From the NCBI GenBank assembly GCA_009869945.1, contig WIXG01000101.1, forward strand, positions 124,001 through 188,000: a stretch of DNA of 64,000 nt. Direction: 5' to 3'. Source of the stretch: Mesaphorura yosii. Taxonomy: Eukaryota > Arthropoda > Collembola > Poduromorpha > Tullbergiidae. The notes beneath the pieces were generated by a model. The model was not told the DNA's origin. It did no database searches and saw only the letters and a program-made list of their open reading frames with translations. Numbering within the stretch: position 1 is the first letter of the stretch; every line of letters starts with the position of its first letter. Of the stretch, positions 13,441-26,143 are shown one piece after another. Position numbers and translations under genes: made by a program.

Positions 13441-14560
13441 TTAATTGCAAATTGCTTTCGTGCTTTATTCGGCTAATTGGCTTTCAGTGTACTTAACTGA
13501 GGTCTGGCAATGAATTTTGACCAGTGCAAATTTTGTACTTTTGGAGTTGCGAATTGCGTTGCATTCGTTTTCTGTGCAGCAGCTTAGCCCACGCCTCGAG
13601 AGTAGAATTCCAGAGTTCCAGTCCCTTCCGGTTTTGATCTTGGTCTGCTTTCCGCTATTGTTAGCTGAAAACCTGAATTATCCGTACGCGACTTACGTAC
13701 AAGGCTTTTGCATGTGATTAAGCAACTGCATACTGCAATTATTACATTACAAGAGAGTTGAATGTGAGAGATGTCAACAAGTGATTTATCTGTATTTTTG
13801 GAACCTGTATTTCAATAAATGAACATAACATGACTTTAAGCTTTGTGTCGGCGAAGAGAAATCTGTGATATGAAGTTTCTCGCTTCACAGAAGATGATGT
13901 CGGGACAGCAATTTATTAGGGTCGGGCCAGGCCAAGTAAATGGCAGGCAGGAGAGCGAGGCGGACATGTCTTCAAGTCGACTCGGCTGTCAGGTCCCAGA
14001 AACTTTTGATGTACAACACTGCCAGCTAGCAAACTGAACTGCAAAGTGACACCATTCATTTACTCAACTCTTTCTTCAGCAGCAACAGCGGCGTGCCATG
14101 AACGCCGTGAAGTGTAAACACAAGACACAAGAAGCAAAATCACATCTACTTGACAAAATATTACAGCCCGCGCCGCGTCAACGAGCTGCGAATGATAACT
14201 TGCTGGATTGGAAAAGACAGACGACGTAGCATGGGACAGTCCGGACCGGGCGTGGAAAGGAAACGGGAAACGCAGACACCGACATTGCGATATTATTAAT
14301 GCCAGCTCAAACATAAACTTTGACTACGGTACGCTGAGGCCAAATGTGCACGAAGAAACGCCAGATGTTTATCTCGACTGCGCTCAACACCTTCCTCGCT
14401 TTCTTCGTGATAGTCTTTTCGCGTCATGTGGAACAAATTGATATCAAACACCAAACTTTCCCTCCGCGCCCCGAATCAAATACCAAACAATAGCAATTAA
14501 AGTAGCAGTCGTCATTTTATTTCGATTATAAAAAGTTTTACAAACTATTTGGCTTGGGCA
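13441..14560. other. Convergent 3' intergenic region
   Basis: It lies between the stop of the GPCR gene (+) and the stop of the first NCKX gene (-), so it holds two 3' UTRs. AATAAA on the plus strand at 13814-13819 and AATAAA on the minus strand (TTTATT at 14516-14521) are the likely poly(A) signals. Nothing else was seen. Confidence 0.6.
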
Positions 14561-17500
14561 TCACAAATCTGTTGGGCACGCTGGCAGGTTGACTTTTGGG
14601 AAGATGACGTTCAGCTCCACGAGCGAGGCAAAGACGAGGAAGGTGGCGTACATCAGGAGCGAAATGACTCCGACCTTCTTGTCGAGCACGAAGCGGTTGG
14701 ATGCCAGGAGAATGTAGAGCAGGAAGAGCGAGACGATCAGCATGACTGTGGAATAGCCCATCCCCGTCGAATTAATCTGGATGTAGTTGGTCGTCTCGTC
14801 GTTGGCGATCAGCGAGGAGCGGATGAGCCACGGGACACCTGCGTGAACACAAAGAATCAAGGTTCCAGCCTTTCCGGCTGCCAGCCTGCAAGTTTACACG
14901 GCGTATTTCACGTACCGAGACAAATCAGAATGTCGAACGTGTTTGAGCCAATTGAATTGCTGATTCCCATCGAGCCAAGCCCTGTAAGCATTTAAATACG
15001 CAATTTTATTGAGTGATTTCACACTTTTACACGTCGCGTCGTTGACAACTTGCGTGTTTGATGGATTTCAATGAGACACGCCATCACAGCCGACAGACAG
15101 TACAAAATTATTGATTTTCGTCTTCTTTTACTTTTCTGTAACGCTAATTTACTGGTTGACCAATTGTGTCATTGTCCTAACGCAAACGCATTCATTAACG
15201 GAACAGCGCAGCGTCGCCAATTTCGATCAAGTGCACAGCGCCGAGATACGAGCATGAAGAGAGCGAGTGCAGTGCGTACCTTGTCTGGATACGATGATGG
15301 ATGAGACTGCTTCGGGTACGCTTGTTCCGGCTGAGAGAATGCAAAAGGATTAACATGGCAAGGTACGGCATGGCAAGGCATGTTGATAGCGGCAGCAGAA
15401 AAAGAAGCGTTTTGAATATTTTGCGCGCCTTCTGCTCTGCAAAATTTCTGCATGAACGACCAGCAGCGTGAGCTTACCTGCGATGAACGTGAGTCCCATG
15501 ACAGAGTCTGGAATGTGCAGCGTGTGTCCTGCAACACAAATACAAGAAAACGTGAACGTGGGCTTGGAGAAAGCAGCAGAAGATACAAATGTCAAAAGAA
15601 AATATCTGCTAGCGATGAGGGAGAAGAAGGACGACAGTTATGATTCTGTGTACTTATGATTATGAACCTGTCGTGCCCGTGCCGGGATCGGATCATTTGT
15701 TCATTGTTCAACAAAAGACTTCGTAAATACTAAGTACGTACGAAGTAGAGTAGAAATTGGGACGGAAAACCAACCCGCGCGTGCGGGCGCGTGCAGCAGA
15801 ATACATAATAATCAGAGATTAACTTAACACAAGCTTTCATATATTCACATTCATACTCGTATTCGTATTCTGCTTTTGAGTTTGCCGTGTGGATTTCAAT
15901 AATAATAACTCAATTTAAGCACATCATCGCAACAAAAGCACGGAAAGCAAGTCTGATTTCATTAAACCCTGCCTGGGATTCGGTTTGGCTGCAAATGCTG
16001 ATTTGCTTTTGCATTTCAAAAGGATTTGGGAGTATTTACGCGTTTCGCGTTTCCGCTCAGTGCCTGTCTAATCCATTGCGCTGCTGCTGTTGCTGCTCCA
16101 TTTAATTTCCTCTGTGCAAATATTTGCGAATTTACGATCAGGTTTGAGACCTCTTAAATTTACAAGCACAAATTGTTTCAACACCTCCTCAACAAGACGG
16201 GCTCGTGACTCGCGGCTCCCACGTTCGAAATTGATAAATATGTAATGCGCTGCGTATTTGAGCGTATTAGAAGAAAGTGTTTGTTGATGATGATGACATT
16301 TTCCGACATGTCGAGCCGTGAAAAATGAATTTATCGATTCAGTGCCTGCCTGCCTGCGTCCTCACACCCCATGCACACTTCTTTGCGAAAGTAAACTTCT
16401 TCTTGTTCGTGTAACTCGCAAGTCACAAATTTGCTCTTTCTGTCCGCAACGCGAACGCTCAATCATGCAGCCAAATGCGAGCCAACCATGGTTTCTAATT
16501 CCCAATAGATTATATTACGTAAAAGTGAAAGTGCTCGGACGAGAAATTATTGACACGTCTCGCAATGGCCAACACTTCGCCTCCGCCATTCGCCAATTCA
16601 CGAGTCAAAGATAATGCAATTTCTTAACAAGACAGTAGCGTTGGCGTAGGCGCTTCGGCATCAGCATAAAAGTTAATATGGAATAGACAAAAGTTAGCCC
16701 AGAGAAAATTCCGTCGAGGAATTTCGCGGATAAGTGAGGCAAGTCAAGAAAATTTCTCCACTTTTACTTTTGCTGATGCTGGAATTTGCGCGCACGCAGT
16801 TGTCCGTCGTTTGGCGCAACTGACCCGAGTAAAATTATTGAATTTTTGACGCGAGCTTGAATTGAGTAAGTGAAAGCATCGAGACAAGACTTTCTCGCTT
16901 GGAACTCAAACGTGCTGATCACTCACGAAAGAAAATTCCAGCCTTGTCTTGCTTACCGGAAAAGCCTGTGAATTTTTGCAAAAACAAACTCCGGCAGCGT
17001 CTCAACTTTCGTTGACGTAATGCAAAGTTGGAGTCGGAGAAAGCATTTTCCGGACCAACTTGCGGACCGCAAGGCACAACAGAACAGAGATGCAGAAGGA
17101 AATTTCCAACCGCAAAACATCTCTTAAAAGTTTCATTAATAACAATTTGAGGAGAATAACACAACAGCCAGCACAAAGCGACGGCCAATGCAATGGCAAT
17201 GGCAAAGAAAGCATATGCATGTTTGGTTCTCCGAAGAAGATGCTCTCAAAGACTGAGCCGACTCTTCATCTGCTTTGCATTTTCAGAGAAATGAAGCACG
17301 GGCACGGAGATAGCGAATAGCATCATCTCAAGACGCAAAGGGCCGTGGGCAAAATGAAATGTTTGCCTCACAACTTTTGCATGTGTAGGCCGAGTCTCAT
17401 TTGCAAATTCACATGGCCTTGTCGAAATATCAAAATGATACACAAAAGGAAAGAGCAGAATTAAAGAGAAAGTTGGTACGGTACGCGTACGCGTATGTTA

Positions 17501-20500
17501 GAATGCAAATTGGAAATATGGGTCACTCGTCTCTTTATCAAGGAGTTGATAAATACAAAAGTAATGCTATGACTGGCTCTGGCTCTTATCTACAAAGTAA
17601 TTCCGCATCAATGAACTCATGCGACTGTGAATCTGAATCCATAATTTTCGTGCAAGCGCAGCGCATTGAAAAAGTTTTGCATTTGATTTAATTGGTAAGT
17701 TTGCATAAAAGAAGTCGAGTCGAGTTGGTTACCGATGACTGTCATCATCCACGAGACGATGTACGAGAGACTCCCGATCCAGAGCATGCACATGACAAAG
17801 GTGAGCGGGTACCACCGTCGAAGCCGCTGCTGACGACAGTCGGGCATTGTCATTGTGAGACAAAACCGAATTGGCCAACCGACGATCCATTCAGTCCACT
17901 CAACGACGCTCGCACCTCGTGGAAGTAGAAATAGACCACCTTCCTCTGCAAATTCATTTTTGCGAATGCGAAATTATCGTTTTGAGCCCGCATTCGATCA
18001 GTGCGACACATATCACTTTTCACAGTTCAGAGGCATGTAGCATGTCTCATTAGTAAATAATTCTGCCGTCTGCTCCTTACCTGCTTCTTCCTTTGCGTGT
18101 GCGACTGATTTCTGGAGGGCTTGTGAAATCAATAGCTCGTCGTTCTCCTCCACAGACAGTTTTCTGTGTCTCCCAGTCGGCGGTGGATTTCCATTGTAAT
18201 CATCATTTTCATCTGCTTCGCCTTCCTCGGAATACCCTCTGGGCTCCGAATTGTCTAACGGAGAACTTGTGCCTGTGCCCATGCCCGACTCGTGCCCGCT
18301 CCTTCTTTCTTCTTCGTTGCTCCCTGAAATTGAAAGTGATGAAGCATTGCAGTCGTCGCAGTGAAAGTGAGACTCACATCATAATTTGCACTCGGGGAAG
18401 TAATAATGTGAAATGAGAGGCTGTGATGCGATATTGACTTAAGTATCAACATCAAGTCGGAGATTCGCGTCGGCAGCGGGAAACAAAAAGGCAATCATGT
18501 GCGAGGAGCTCAAAGGTATTGCCAGCGATTCTCATGAGTGCAGCGCACGTCTCATTTGAATGCGGTCCGGATTCTTACGCAAATAGCTCACTTAAAAGAT
18601 GCAGGGAAATGAAAAATGAACTTCCACTTTGAACTAGCAGGCCGGAGCCGAGATTTATGACACAATTTCGATACTGAATTAATGTCCGGGGCTGGTCCAA
18701 ATACGACTGGCGCTATTTTCGCAAAAATTGCCACATTTGCATTGTGCAAGATGGACAGAATAGAGAAAGCACTTTCAGTAAATTGCCCGGCGCTATTTGC
18801 TAGTTGCTATTTGACATTGCTGCTATTTTGTGTTTGGCCAATTTCTTATGATAAATGCGCTATTATGTTCCCTTTCTCCTGCGTCCTTCCAAGCCAAGCC
18901 AAGCCTTATGCCATATACCATCTTGATGACAAATTACATCTGTTTTGAATCTTAAATCACTGCTGCTTTCTCTCTGCTGGACCGGCCTAAAAATATTTAC
19001 TGTGACGTGACTCGCGTCTGCTCTCCATAAATTTGCATTTGCCCTGCGTCTAAAGTCATTCATAAGGAAGGTCGGTCTTAAGGGACGCCACCAGGCAAGA
19101 CGAAGAAAGCACTTACGGATCAGAGGCGTAGTTTCCGTGTTGTGTCGGTGATTCGGAGGCGGTGTGACTCCGCGAATGGACAACGCGCTCCGTTCGGCCT
19201 TCCAATCCTTCCGTGCACGGAAGCATTTGTAGACAAACCCCTCCGCAGATTGTTTCAGGCTGGAATTCTTGTACATCACTGAAAAGAAAGCAGATTATTT
19301 AGTGACAAGTTAATAAATGCACACTGACTTCATGGCGCATGGTTATTTCTGGCAAAGAGCTTAAATTTAAATTCGAATGGCTGAAATGGCAAGAACAAAG
19401 AGGCTCTAATGGGAATATTTTGTGGTCACATATTTCCAGCGTAACTCTGTCATTCTGCGTCTTTGAAGCCTACACGCAAGCCTGGCTGTTGCTGGAGACA
19501 ATGAACTCATCAAATTAAAGTCATTTCTGGAGCGGGTGCTCGTGCTTTTGTCATCCACTCATTATTATTTCCGTTGCCTCGCCTTCTTTCCCATTGCAGC
19601 AGCCCAAAATGACATTCTTGTAGCTCAATTATTTGGAATTGAGTACAAAGGACGGACGATTGAAGCGTTTGTGTGGGAAAGTCGGAGAAATTCCGTCAAG
19701 TGACAATCGCGAAAGACGAATAAAGGAAGAGGAAATATCCTTTCGCCTTTGTTTTTAGAACGATGCGGGCGGCTGATGGCTTTAAGACCTCTAAAACTCT
19801 AAAGCGCACGCAGCAACATCAAAATAATGGAGTTGTTCTTACCTCCGATGTAGACAAAGTAAAAGAGGACGAGAACGAGCGCTTCATACCAGAAGACTCG
19901 CCGGTTCAGTAGAATTACGAGAAGTAAAACTACCGACAGAGAATAAAACAAACAATCTCGCGTCAAGGGCCACCATTCCAGGGGAAGAGGCTGTGACCAT
20001 GAAAAGAAAGGTTAAGACATGCTCAGCCCAAAGTGTTAGTCAACATGCACAGCATTATTGCATGATGAGGCCGAGTGATGTTAATTTTAAATCTTTGCAT
20101 TCGTTGCTCATTCGCATTTGCATCTTTCGGCTTAGTGGCCATGGCGTAATTCCTCCATCCTTAGATCGCGGTGGATAAAAGGCCAGGTCACGCTCACGCT
20201 GTGCGTGTTTGATCCATTAAACTTATCAACGCTTGGTTACTCTTTTAAAGTTTTCAACAAGAAATTATGTCTAAAAGACTTTATGCGGGATCGCAAACAA
20301 TGGCGGAAGGCGAATGAAGCTAAATGCCAAACTTGCTGTCAAAGGCGAAGTTTCTACGAAAAATGTAGGTAAAAGGAAGGACAAGGACCGAAATCAGCTT
20401 TGCTAATGATGACAAAAAGCTCAAAGGCCAAAGTCAAAGGTTAAGATCAAAGGTAATTAAGTGAGGAACAGTAATTACGACATACCCGCCTGGCTGCGAG

Positions 20501-21557
20501 TCCACAACAAGCGCCAATGGCCAGAATGTTAAAGACGGCACTGCCGACAATTGTTCCTGCATCAGGAAACATATGACTTGGAACAAATGCAGGAGATTAA
20601 AGATGATGATTGACATTAGCGTCCTAAATCCGCATTCCTTACCTACTCCAATGTCACCTTGAGTTATGAATGTGCCCACCACGTTTGTAAATAGCTCAGG
20701 AGCTGCAATACAGCATGCAACAAGAGGCCCGGATTAAAATACAATGTAGACTTTTCGCTGAATGAAGGCTTGTTAATTGACTAACCAGATGTGGCGATCG
20801 CCATGAAGGTCGCACCTGATCCACGCGCAAGCAATAAAATGCAAATGTATTAATCCTGGCCAATCCATTGCCATTTAGTTTAATAGTTTGTAAGTAAGTT
20901 TGTACCTCCAACGTCACTCGGCAGATGAAGATCTGAAATTAGTCAGAAGGCAGGCACGTGTTAAGAATTTTGGGAACTAGCCGGGTAAATAAAGGTTTAC
21001 CTTCGCAAATGCACTCGATGGACGGGACGAAGAAGTCATCACAGACAAGGGCGACGCAGTAAAAGATGTACAGCGAGACGAGGAAGTGGATGGCGACTGC
21101 CCCATTAGCCCTCTGCTCTTGCGTGAACAAATCTCGTGGGAAATCGGCAATGGCAGGAGGCGTGCAATTAAGTCCTTCTACCAAATCCCCATAATCTTCG
21201 CTTAACCCGTCTTCGCCTGTCGTGAAATTGTCACCAGCACCGACACTTCCTGCACAACGCGTAAAGGGCACAGAAGTGATCGGTATTCGTGTTCATCGGC
21301 CTTATCATTAAGCATGCTTAATCCAGTGCACAGCAATACATCAAATTATGCATAAATTAACTAACTTCAGGGCACTTACCAGCGAAATTCAGCACCGGTA
21401 CTGCAGCGGCGTTGGATTTTCCAGTCGCTACACTAAAATAAGCAAGAAATGCAGCCCAAAGAAAGAAAATCACTCGTCGTTTGTACGTGATCTTCTTCCT
21501 GTAAAAGACACGTCGGCTTTCGCCACTAAAATCATAAAATGCTGCTGTCGATGACAT
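14561..21557 (-). CDS. K+-dependent Na+/Ca2+ exchanger (SLC24/NCKX), copy A
   Basis: Fourteen exons read 21557-21380, 21249-21001, 20932-20906, 20815-20786, 20702-20643, 20556-20486, 19990-19843, 19278-19117, 18323-18081, 17915-17733, 15528-15478, 15330-15280, 14981-14916, 14838-14561, giving about 598 residues. NCKX proteins swap Na+ for Ca2+ plus K+ across membranes. The alpha-1 repeat (~152-200) carries [17 protein letters not shown] and [14 protein letters not shown]. The alpha-2 repeat (~452-510) carries AAGTSVPEAVSS and SIGSNTFDI. Between them is an acidic cytosolic loop (~255-395). A TM/signal segment lies near residues 25-45, and cysteines in the first luminal region (LNCTPP, ECICEG) match the family. 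Nearly all introns are phase 1; two exons are only 27 and 30 nt. It is a tandem paralogue of copy B. Confidence 0.9.
15529..17732 (-). other. Large intron of NCKX copy A (2.2 kb)
   Basis: It separates the exon ending in WMMTVIG from the alpha-2 exon GHTLHIPDSVMG. It contains a CCTG run at about 16344-16356. No nested gene or RNA was recognised. Confidence 0.6.
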
Positions 21558-22711
21558 GTCGGACCGGGTCTCAACTAAAACTGGCCGGATTACAGAGGAT
21601 TGAACACTAAAACATTAAACACATAAACACGTTCACTTTGATTGCCTTGCCTTTGCCATTGTTGTCCAATCACACATCACGAGTCACGATCAATGCAGTT
21701 ATCGGTTATCGGCCGTTCGTATCTTGCACGTGATTTTGTCTACGCCCACGTCACATGATGAATGACCAGCCGAATATTTAATACTACTTCTAATTAATTA
21801 AATTCCTGAGTGCTCTGACTACTCTGTTAACTCTTTTGTGTTAACAGCCCAGCAGCAAGCTTCACGCAGCTTCTGAGCCTGCACCCACTGCCACTACATT
21901 TAAGTACTGACAATACTGACAAATGCACGCTCTTCACCAAGCCAGCTGTAGTTAACTATTCTACACTTTGAAGTTTTATCTCGTCCCAAATACAGTTAGA
22001 GTTGAGAATCTTTATAGTCTGATGCGGTGTACCTGTGTAAAGTAGTGCGTTGCTCTCGCCTGCCTGCCCTTTGACCTGTGAATCTATTTTAGAATTTTCC
22101 ATTCCTGTTGGTGCGGTGGCGGTGGCGATTATGACTACCACTACGGGCAGGTCAAGCATTTGGCCATTTTCTCACGAATCGGCGAATTTAGCATAATCTG
22201 AGCCCCTGCACTGGATTCTGATTTCTGAAAGTTTTTCCACTCGTTGACTTGACTAGTCACGAGGATGAGGAGAACGAGGACATGCTCGCCTATCGCCTTA
22301 TCGCTCGCTGGAATTGTTTACTTGTCAATATTGAAGTTCAGACTAAAAAGTGTGTTGAAGTGAAATAGTTTTAGATAAGCGGCCCGGTCGTACTAATGCT
22401 AATCTCAGCGTCATGTGGAAAAGTTGACGACGTTCACAGCCGGTATGTGAAAATATCTTCATCGCACCGGTTTGGACTCCCAGAAGCAACCAATAAATTG
22501 ATATACGCACAAATTAGAAAGTAATCGGTCTTATTTAATTCCCATTTCACAATTTCACAGAAGTTATTCAATTCGTCATTCAAATTGATCACTAACTTAT
22601 GCCTCAACTAATGGAGCTAGAATAATAATAATGCTAAAATACTTGCAAAGTTTACCAAATTAACAATACACAAAGAAGAATACTAACACGCGCAAGATAC
22701 GCTTGACTAGA
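21558..22711. other. Spacer between tandem NCKX genes
   Basis: This 1.15-kb stretch holds the promoter of copy A and the 3' end of copy B, both on the minus strand. A CCTG run lies at 22058-22068. No coding exon was found. Confidence 0.6.
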
Positions 22712-25700
22712 TTAATCTTCATGATGAATGCAAGTTGGTAAATTGACGGTGAAAAATACGTTAAGTTCGAAGAGTGAGGCCATCACAAGAAAGCAGCAGT
22801 ACAGCCCTAGCGCAATGAATCCTACTTTGCGATCTAGCACATACTTGTTGCAGCTTAGAATTATGTATAGCACGCCTAACGAGGCAATCAGCATCATCGC
22901 CGAGTACTCCAGCCCGATGGAATTGATTTTGATATAATTCAGCTCGGGGTCTTGAGCGATGATGGACGAACGAATCAGCCACGGCAATCCTGTCAGACGG
23001 CATTAATTAAGAACGAGATTAGCCGAATGAATTAAAATTGCTCTGCGCTCCGCATTAATCAATTTTCTTACCCAGGCACATGAGGATGTCAAACGTGTTG
23101 GACCCAATCGAGTTGCTGAGCGCCATCGTCCCAAGCCCTGTTGAAATTAATTCAAGATGACACCTTAATTAGCGCACGACAAAGTAAACACTGTAAGAAA
23201 AGTAATCTCCAGAGATCAATGTCATTTCTGAGCCAGCAATTATAATGCAGCGCTCGTAATAAATTGGACTCAGCTTCAATCAGCTTTGCCGAATTGCCTC
23301 GGCAAATAAAATGAATCATTTCGCTGGAAGACGCGTGCGTAGCAGAGGACGAGAATTGCATTTAGAAATAAAAAGTGTCACCTTGACGCGAGACAATGAG
23401 CGAGGAGACCACTTCAGGGATGGATGTTCCAGCTGAAATAGGAATCACAAAGAGAAAGCATGAAAGCACTGAGCACGTGTCGTGGTCGTGAAGAAGAGAG
23501 CAATTTTATAGAAGCAGTAAAAGTAAGTAAAAGCTGTAATTGTCACGCCAGCCGCAATTCGTCTAACCGTGACGTGATGGGGCAATGGGAATTGTAGCAG
23601 GAAAGAGAAAAATGGCTAGGGGCGTAAGGCATACCTGCAATAAATGTTAATCCCATCACAGAGTCCGGAATCTTGAGTGTGTGCCCTGTCCAACAACAAC
23701 ACAAAAATGTCACAAGTCAGTATAATAAAAAGTTATGGCGTCCATCCGCCGTAGTTTTGGTCGTAAAACCTGACTCCTTTTCCATTTACACTCAAGGCCG
23801 ACTCAGAAATAAACCAAGTCATATAATGATAATGGCGGTAATTTTGGAGAGGTCTCATTTCAAATTAAGATCGGAGCACCGTACAAAGTGCAAACTGCTC
23901 GCTTGAATTAATTTCAATTCCGAAAATGCAAACGCCCTCACCGATGATTGTCATCATCCAGTTGACAACGTACGACAGCACGCCAATCCACATGATGCAC
24001 ATGAGGAAAGTGACGGGGTACAGTTTTTTCCAGCGCTCCTCTCGACAGTCTGGAATCGTTATCCTGTACGCCAATCTGATTGGCCAGCCGATAATCCATT
24101 CAATCCAAATGCGAAGACCGTATCCATGTGGTAGCTTGCAGAGTGCAAATTCATCTGGAAAGTGGAAATCCATCAGCGCAAATTCGTCAGAGCACATTAA
24201 TTGAATGGATGGGACTCCAACAAGTAGATAATTTAATAAATTAACCTTTTTCTTCTTCGGCTTCAGCCGCCGCCGCCTTCACAGCCTCCTCAACCAGTTT
24301 TTGGTCCCGTCTTGCCTGCTCAGCTTCTTCAGCCTCCTCCTCCTCTTGCTCATTTTTCTCAGCATTGTCACTCACGACCGCAGGCAGGACAAATCCGTTG
24401 GACAGGTTTCTTGACGGGTCCTTCGCGTCCTTTTGGGCTTCCGCGTCCGCTGTTGGAGGGATTGTGTACGATGGTTCAATTCTTCCTCGATTCAAAGCCC
24501 TCTGGATCCGATTTACTAGTTTCTCCGCCTTTTTCTTCAGGAAGGAGTTCTTGTACATTCCTACAAATTTTCCAACCTTTCTTCATCTTGGGCGATGTTG
24601 TTCATTGATAATTGACTCACCCAAAATATAAAACGCATAGATAAGAACAAGAACCATAGCCTCGTACCAATAAATTCTTTCATCTCGGAGGACCGAAATC
24701 AGTAAAATCACGGACAACGAGTAAAACAAACAATCGCGGGTGACGGACCACCATTCCAATGGGACAATCTGAAACAAAGCATTAATTCTCATATTCCATG
24801 AATTACTCAACTCGCGTCCGCGTTTCGTGCGAAGCAGCGCGTGTTCCAAAGTTCATCGAATTATTCACAGAATTATCCACACTGAATACGTGGAAGGATA
24901 CGTGTAAAGTGTTTAGATAGCATGTCAAAATTCGTGTGAGTTGCGACGCAATTTACGAGTCAATTCCTTTATAGTTCATAAAGCGTCACGCGCGCCTCGT
25001 ATTTATTTACTTGTACCGTGCTACTGCGTACGCGTAATCTTGACACGCGTGTTATGCGCCATCGCCATACGCAAAATACACAGCATCTGTGATTGCAGCC
25101 GCTTTTTCCCTGTCGTCATCGGCTTTCGACTAGCTGTAACTAATTACTTCCAGTTTTTGAAAGATTATTTACGAATTTACCATTCCAGCTCCGATTCCAC
25201 AAACGGCGACCACCGCGAGGATGTTGAAGACGGCGCTGCCAACAATCGTCCCGATTCCAATGTCCCCTCGCGTGATGAATGTCCCAATTATGTTTGTAAA
25301 CAATTCAGGAGCTGTAATGCGGCACGCAAGATTGTAAATGAGTTAATTGTGTCGGACTCAGTTGTGAATTTACCTGACGTAGCGATCGCCATGAATGTGG
25401 CTCCTAAAAAGGTAATGACAATTAAAATTAAAACCAAGTTAACGAAAGCATCGCTATGAATCTTAAGTTTTGTAACATACCGGCGACATCACTGGGCATT
25501 TTCAAGCCTGAAACAAACCGAAATGCAAACAGATCAAATAAGGACGATTCAACACACTTCAACTGATTGCATCACCTTCACAAATGCATTCCATGGCAGG
25601 AACAAAGTAGTCATCACAGACCAGCGCAAGAGCATAAAATATGTAAACTGACACTATAAAATGGACGATAAGGAATCCCTGCTGTCGTTGCTTGGCAGAA

Positions 25701-26143
25701 AACAAATCTTCGGGGAAGTCGTCGATGCCCGGCGGAGTGCACGTAAGTCCCGGCACTTCCGATTCTGCATACTTGTGCAGTCTTCTTGATTTGGACTGTT
25801 TCTCTGCAGAAAAACGTCACCGAGTCAAGATTTTGGTCAGCTTTCTCGCCGGATGCCGATAGTCATAAGAAAATGAAAGCGAAAAATCAAATTTACCTTT
25901 GCTCGAATTACTCGTCGGTGGTGGGGAGTCGAGAAGAATTGATTGTGTGCTTGATTTTTCGAGGTCAAACCCCAATTCGTCCAAATCAGGGAAAGCGGCG
26001 TCAGAGTCTTCGAGTTCTTGTGAATGAATGGGATCCTCCGCAGTTAAACTGAACACAATGAAGGCGAGTGTCCACGCGCCAACGATGAAGCGCCTCCTCG
26101 ACTGAGATCTTGACCTCCTCGCTTCCTTTGCAGTCAAATCCAT
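22712..26143 (-). CDS. K+-dependent Na+/Ca2+ exchanger (SLC24/NCKX), copy B
   Basis: Twelve exons read 26143-25897, 25803-25576, 25507-25481, 25403-25374, 25311-25181, 24768-24621, 24560-24246, 24154-23942, 23685-23635, 23432-23382, 23137-23072, 22989-22712, giving about 594 residues. The alpha-1 repeat has [17 protein letters not shown] and the ion-pathway region [15 protein letters not shown]; alpha-2 has [23 protein letters not shown] and [10 protein letters not shown]. The cytosolic loop (~271-375) is Glu/Ala-rich and likely helical. It shares the 27- and 30-nt exons and the 278-nt last exon with copy A. One exon here (25311-25181) replaces two exons of copy A, so an intron was lost or gained after duplication. 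Likely role: Ca2+ extrusion. Confidence 0.9.

Noticed and set aside
24941-25459. 172-codon plus-strand open frame over NCKX copy B
   Set aside because: It overlaps minus-strand exons with clear NCKX motifs ([20 protein letters not shown]), so the plus-strand frame is an antisense shadow.
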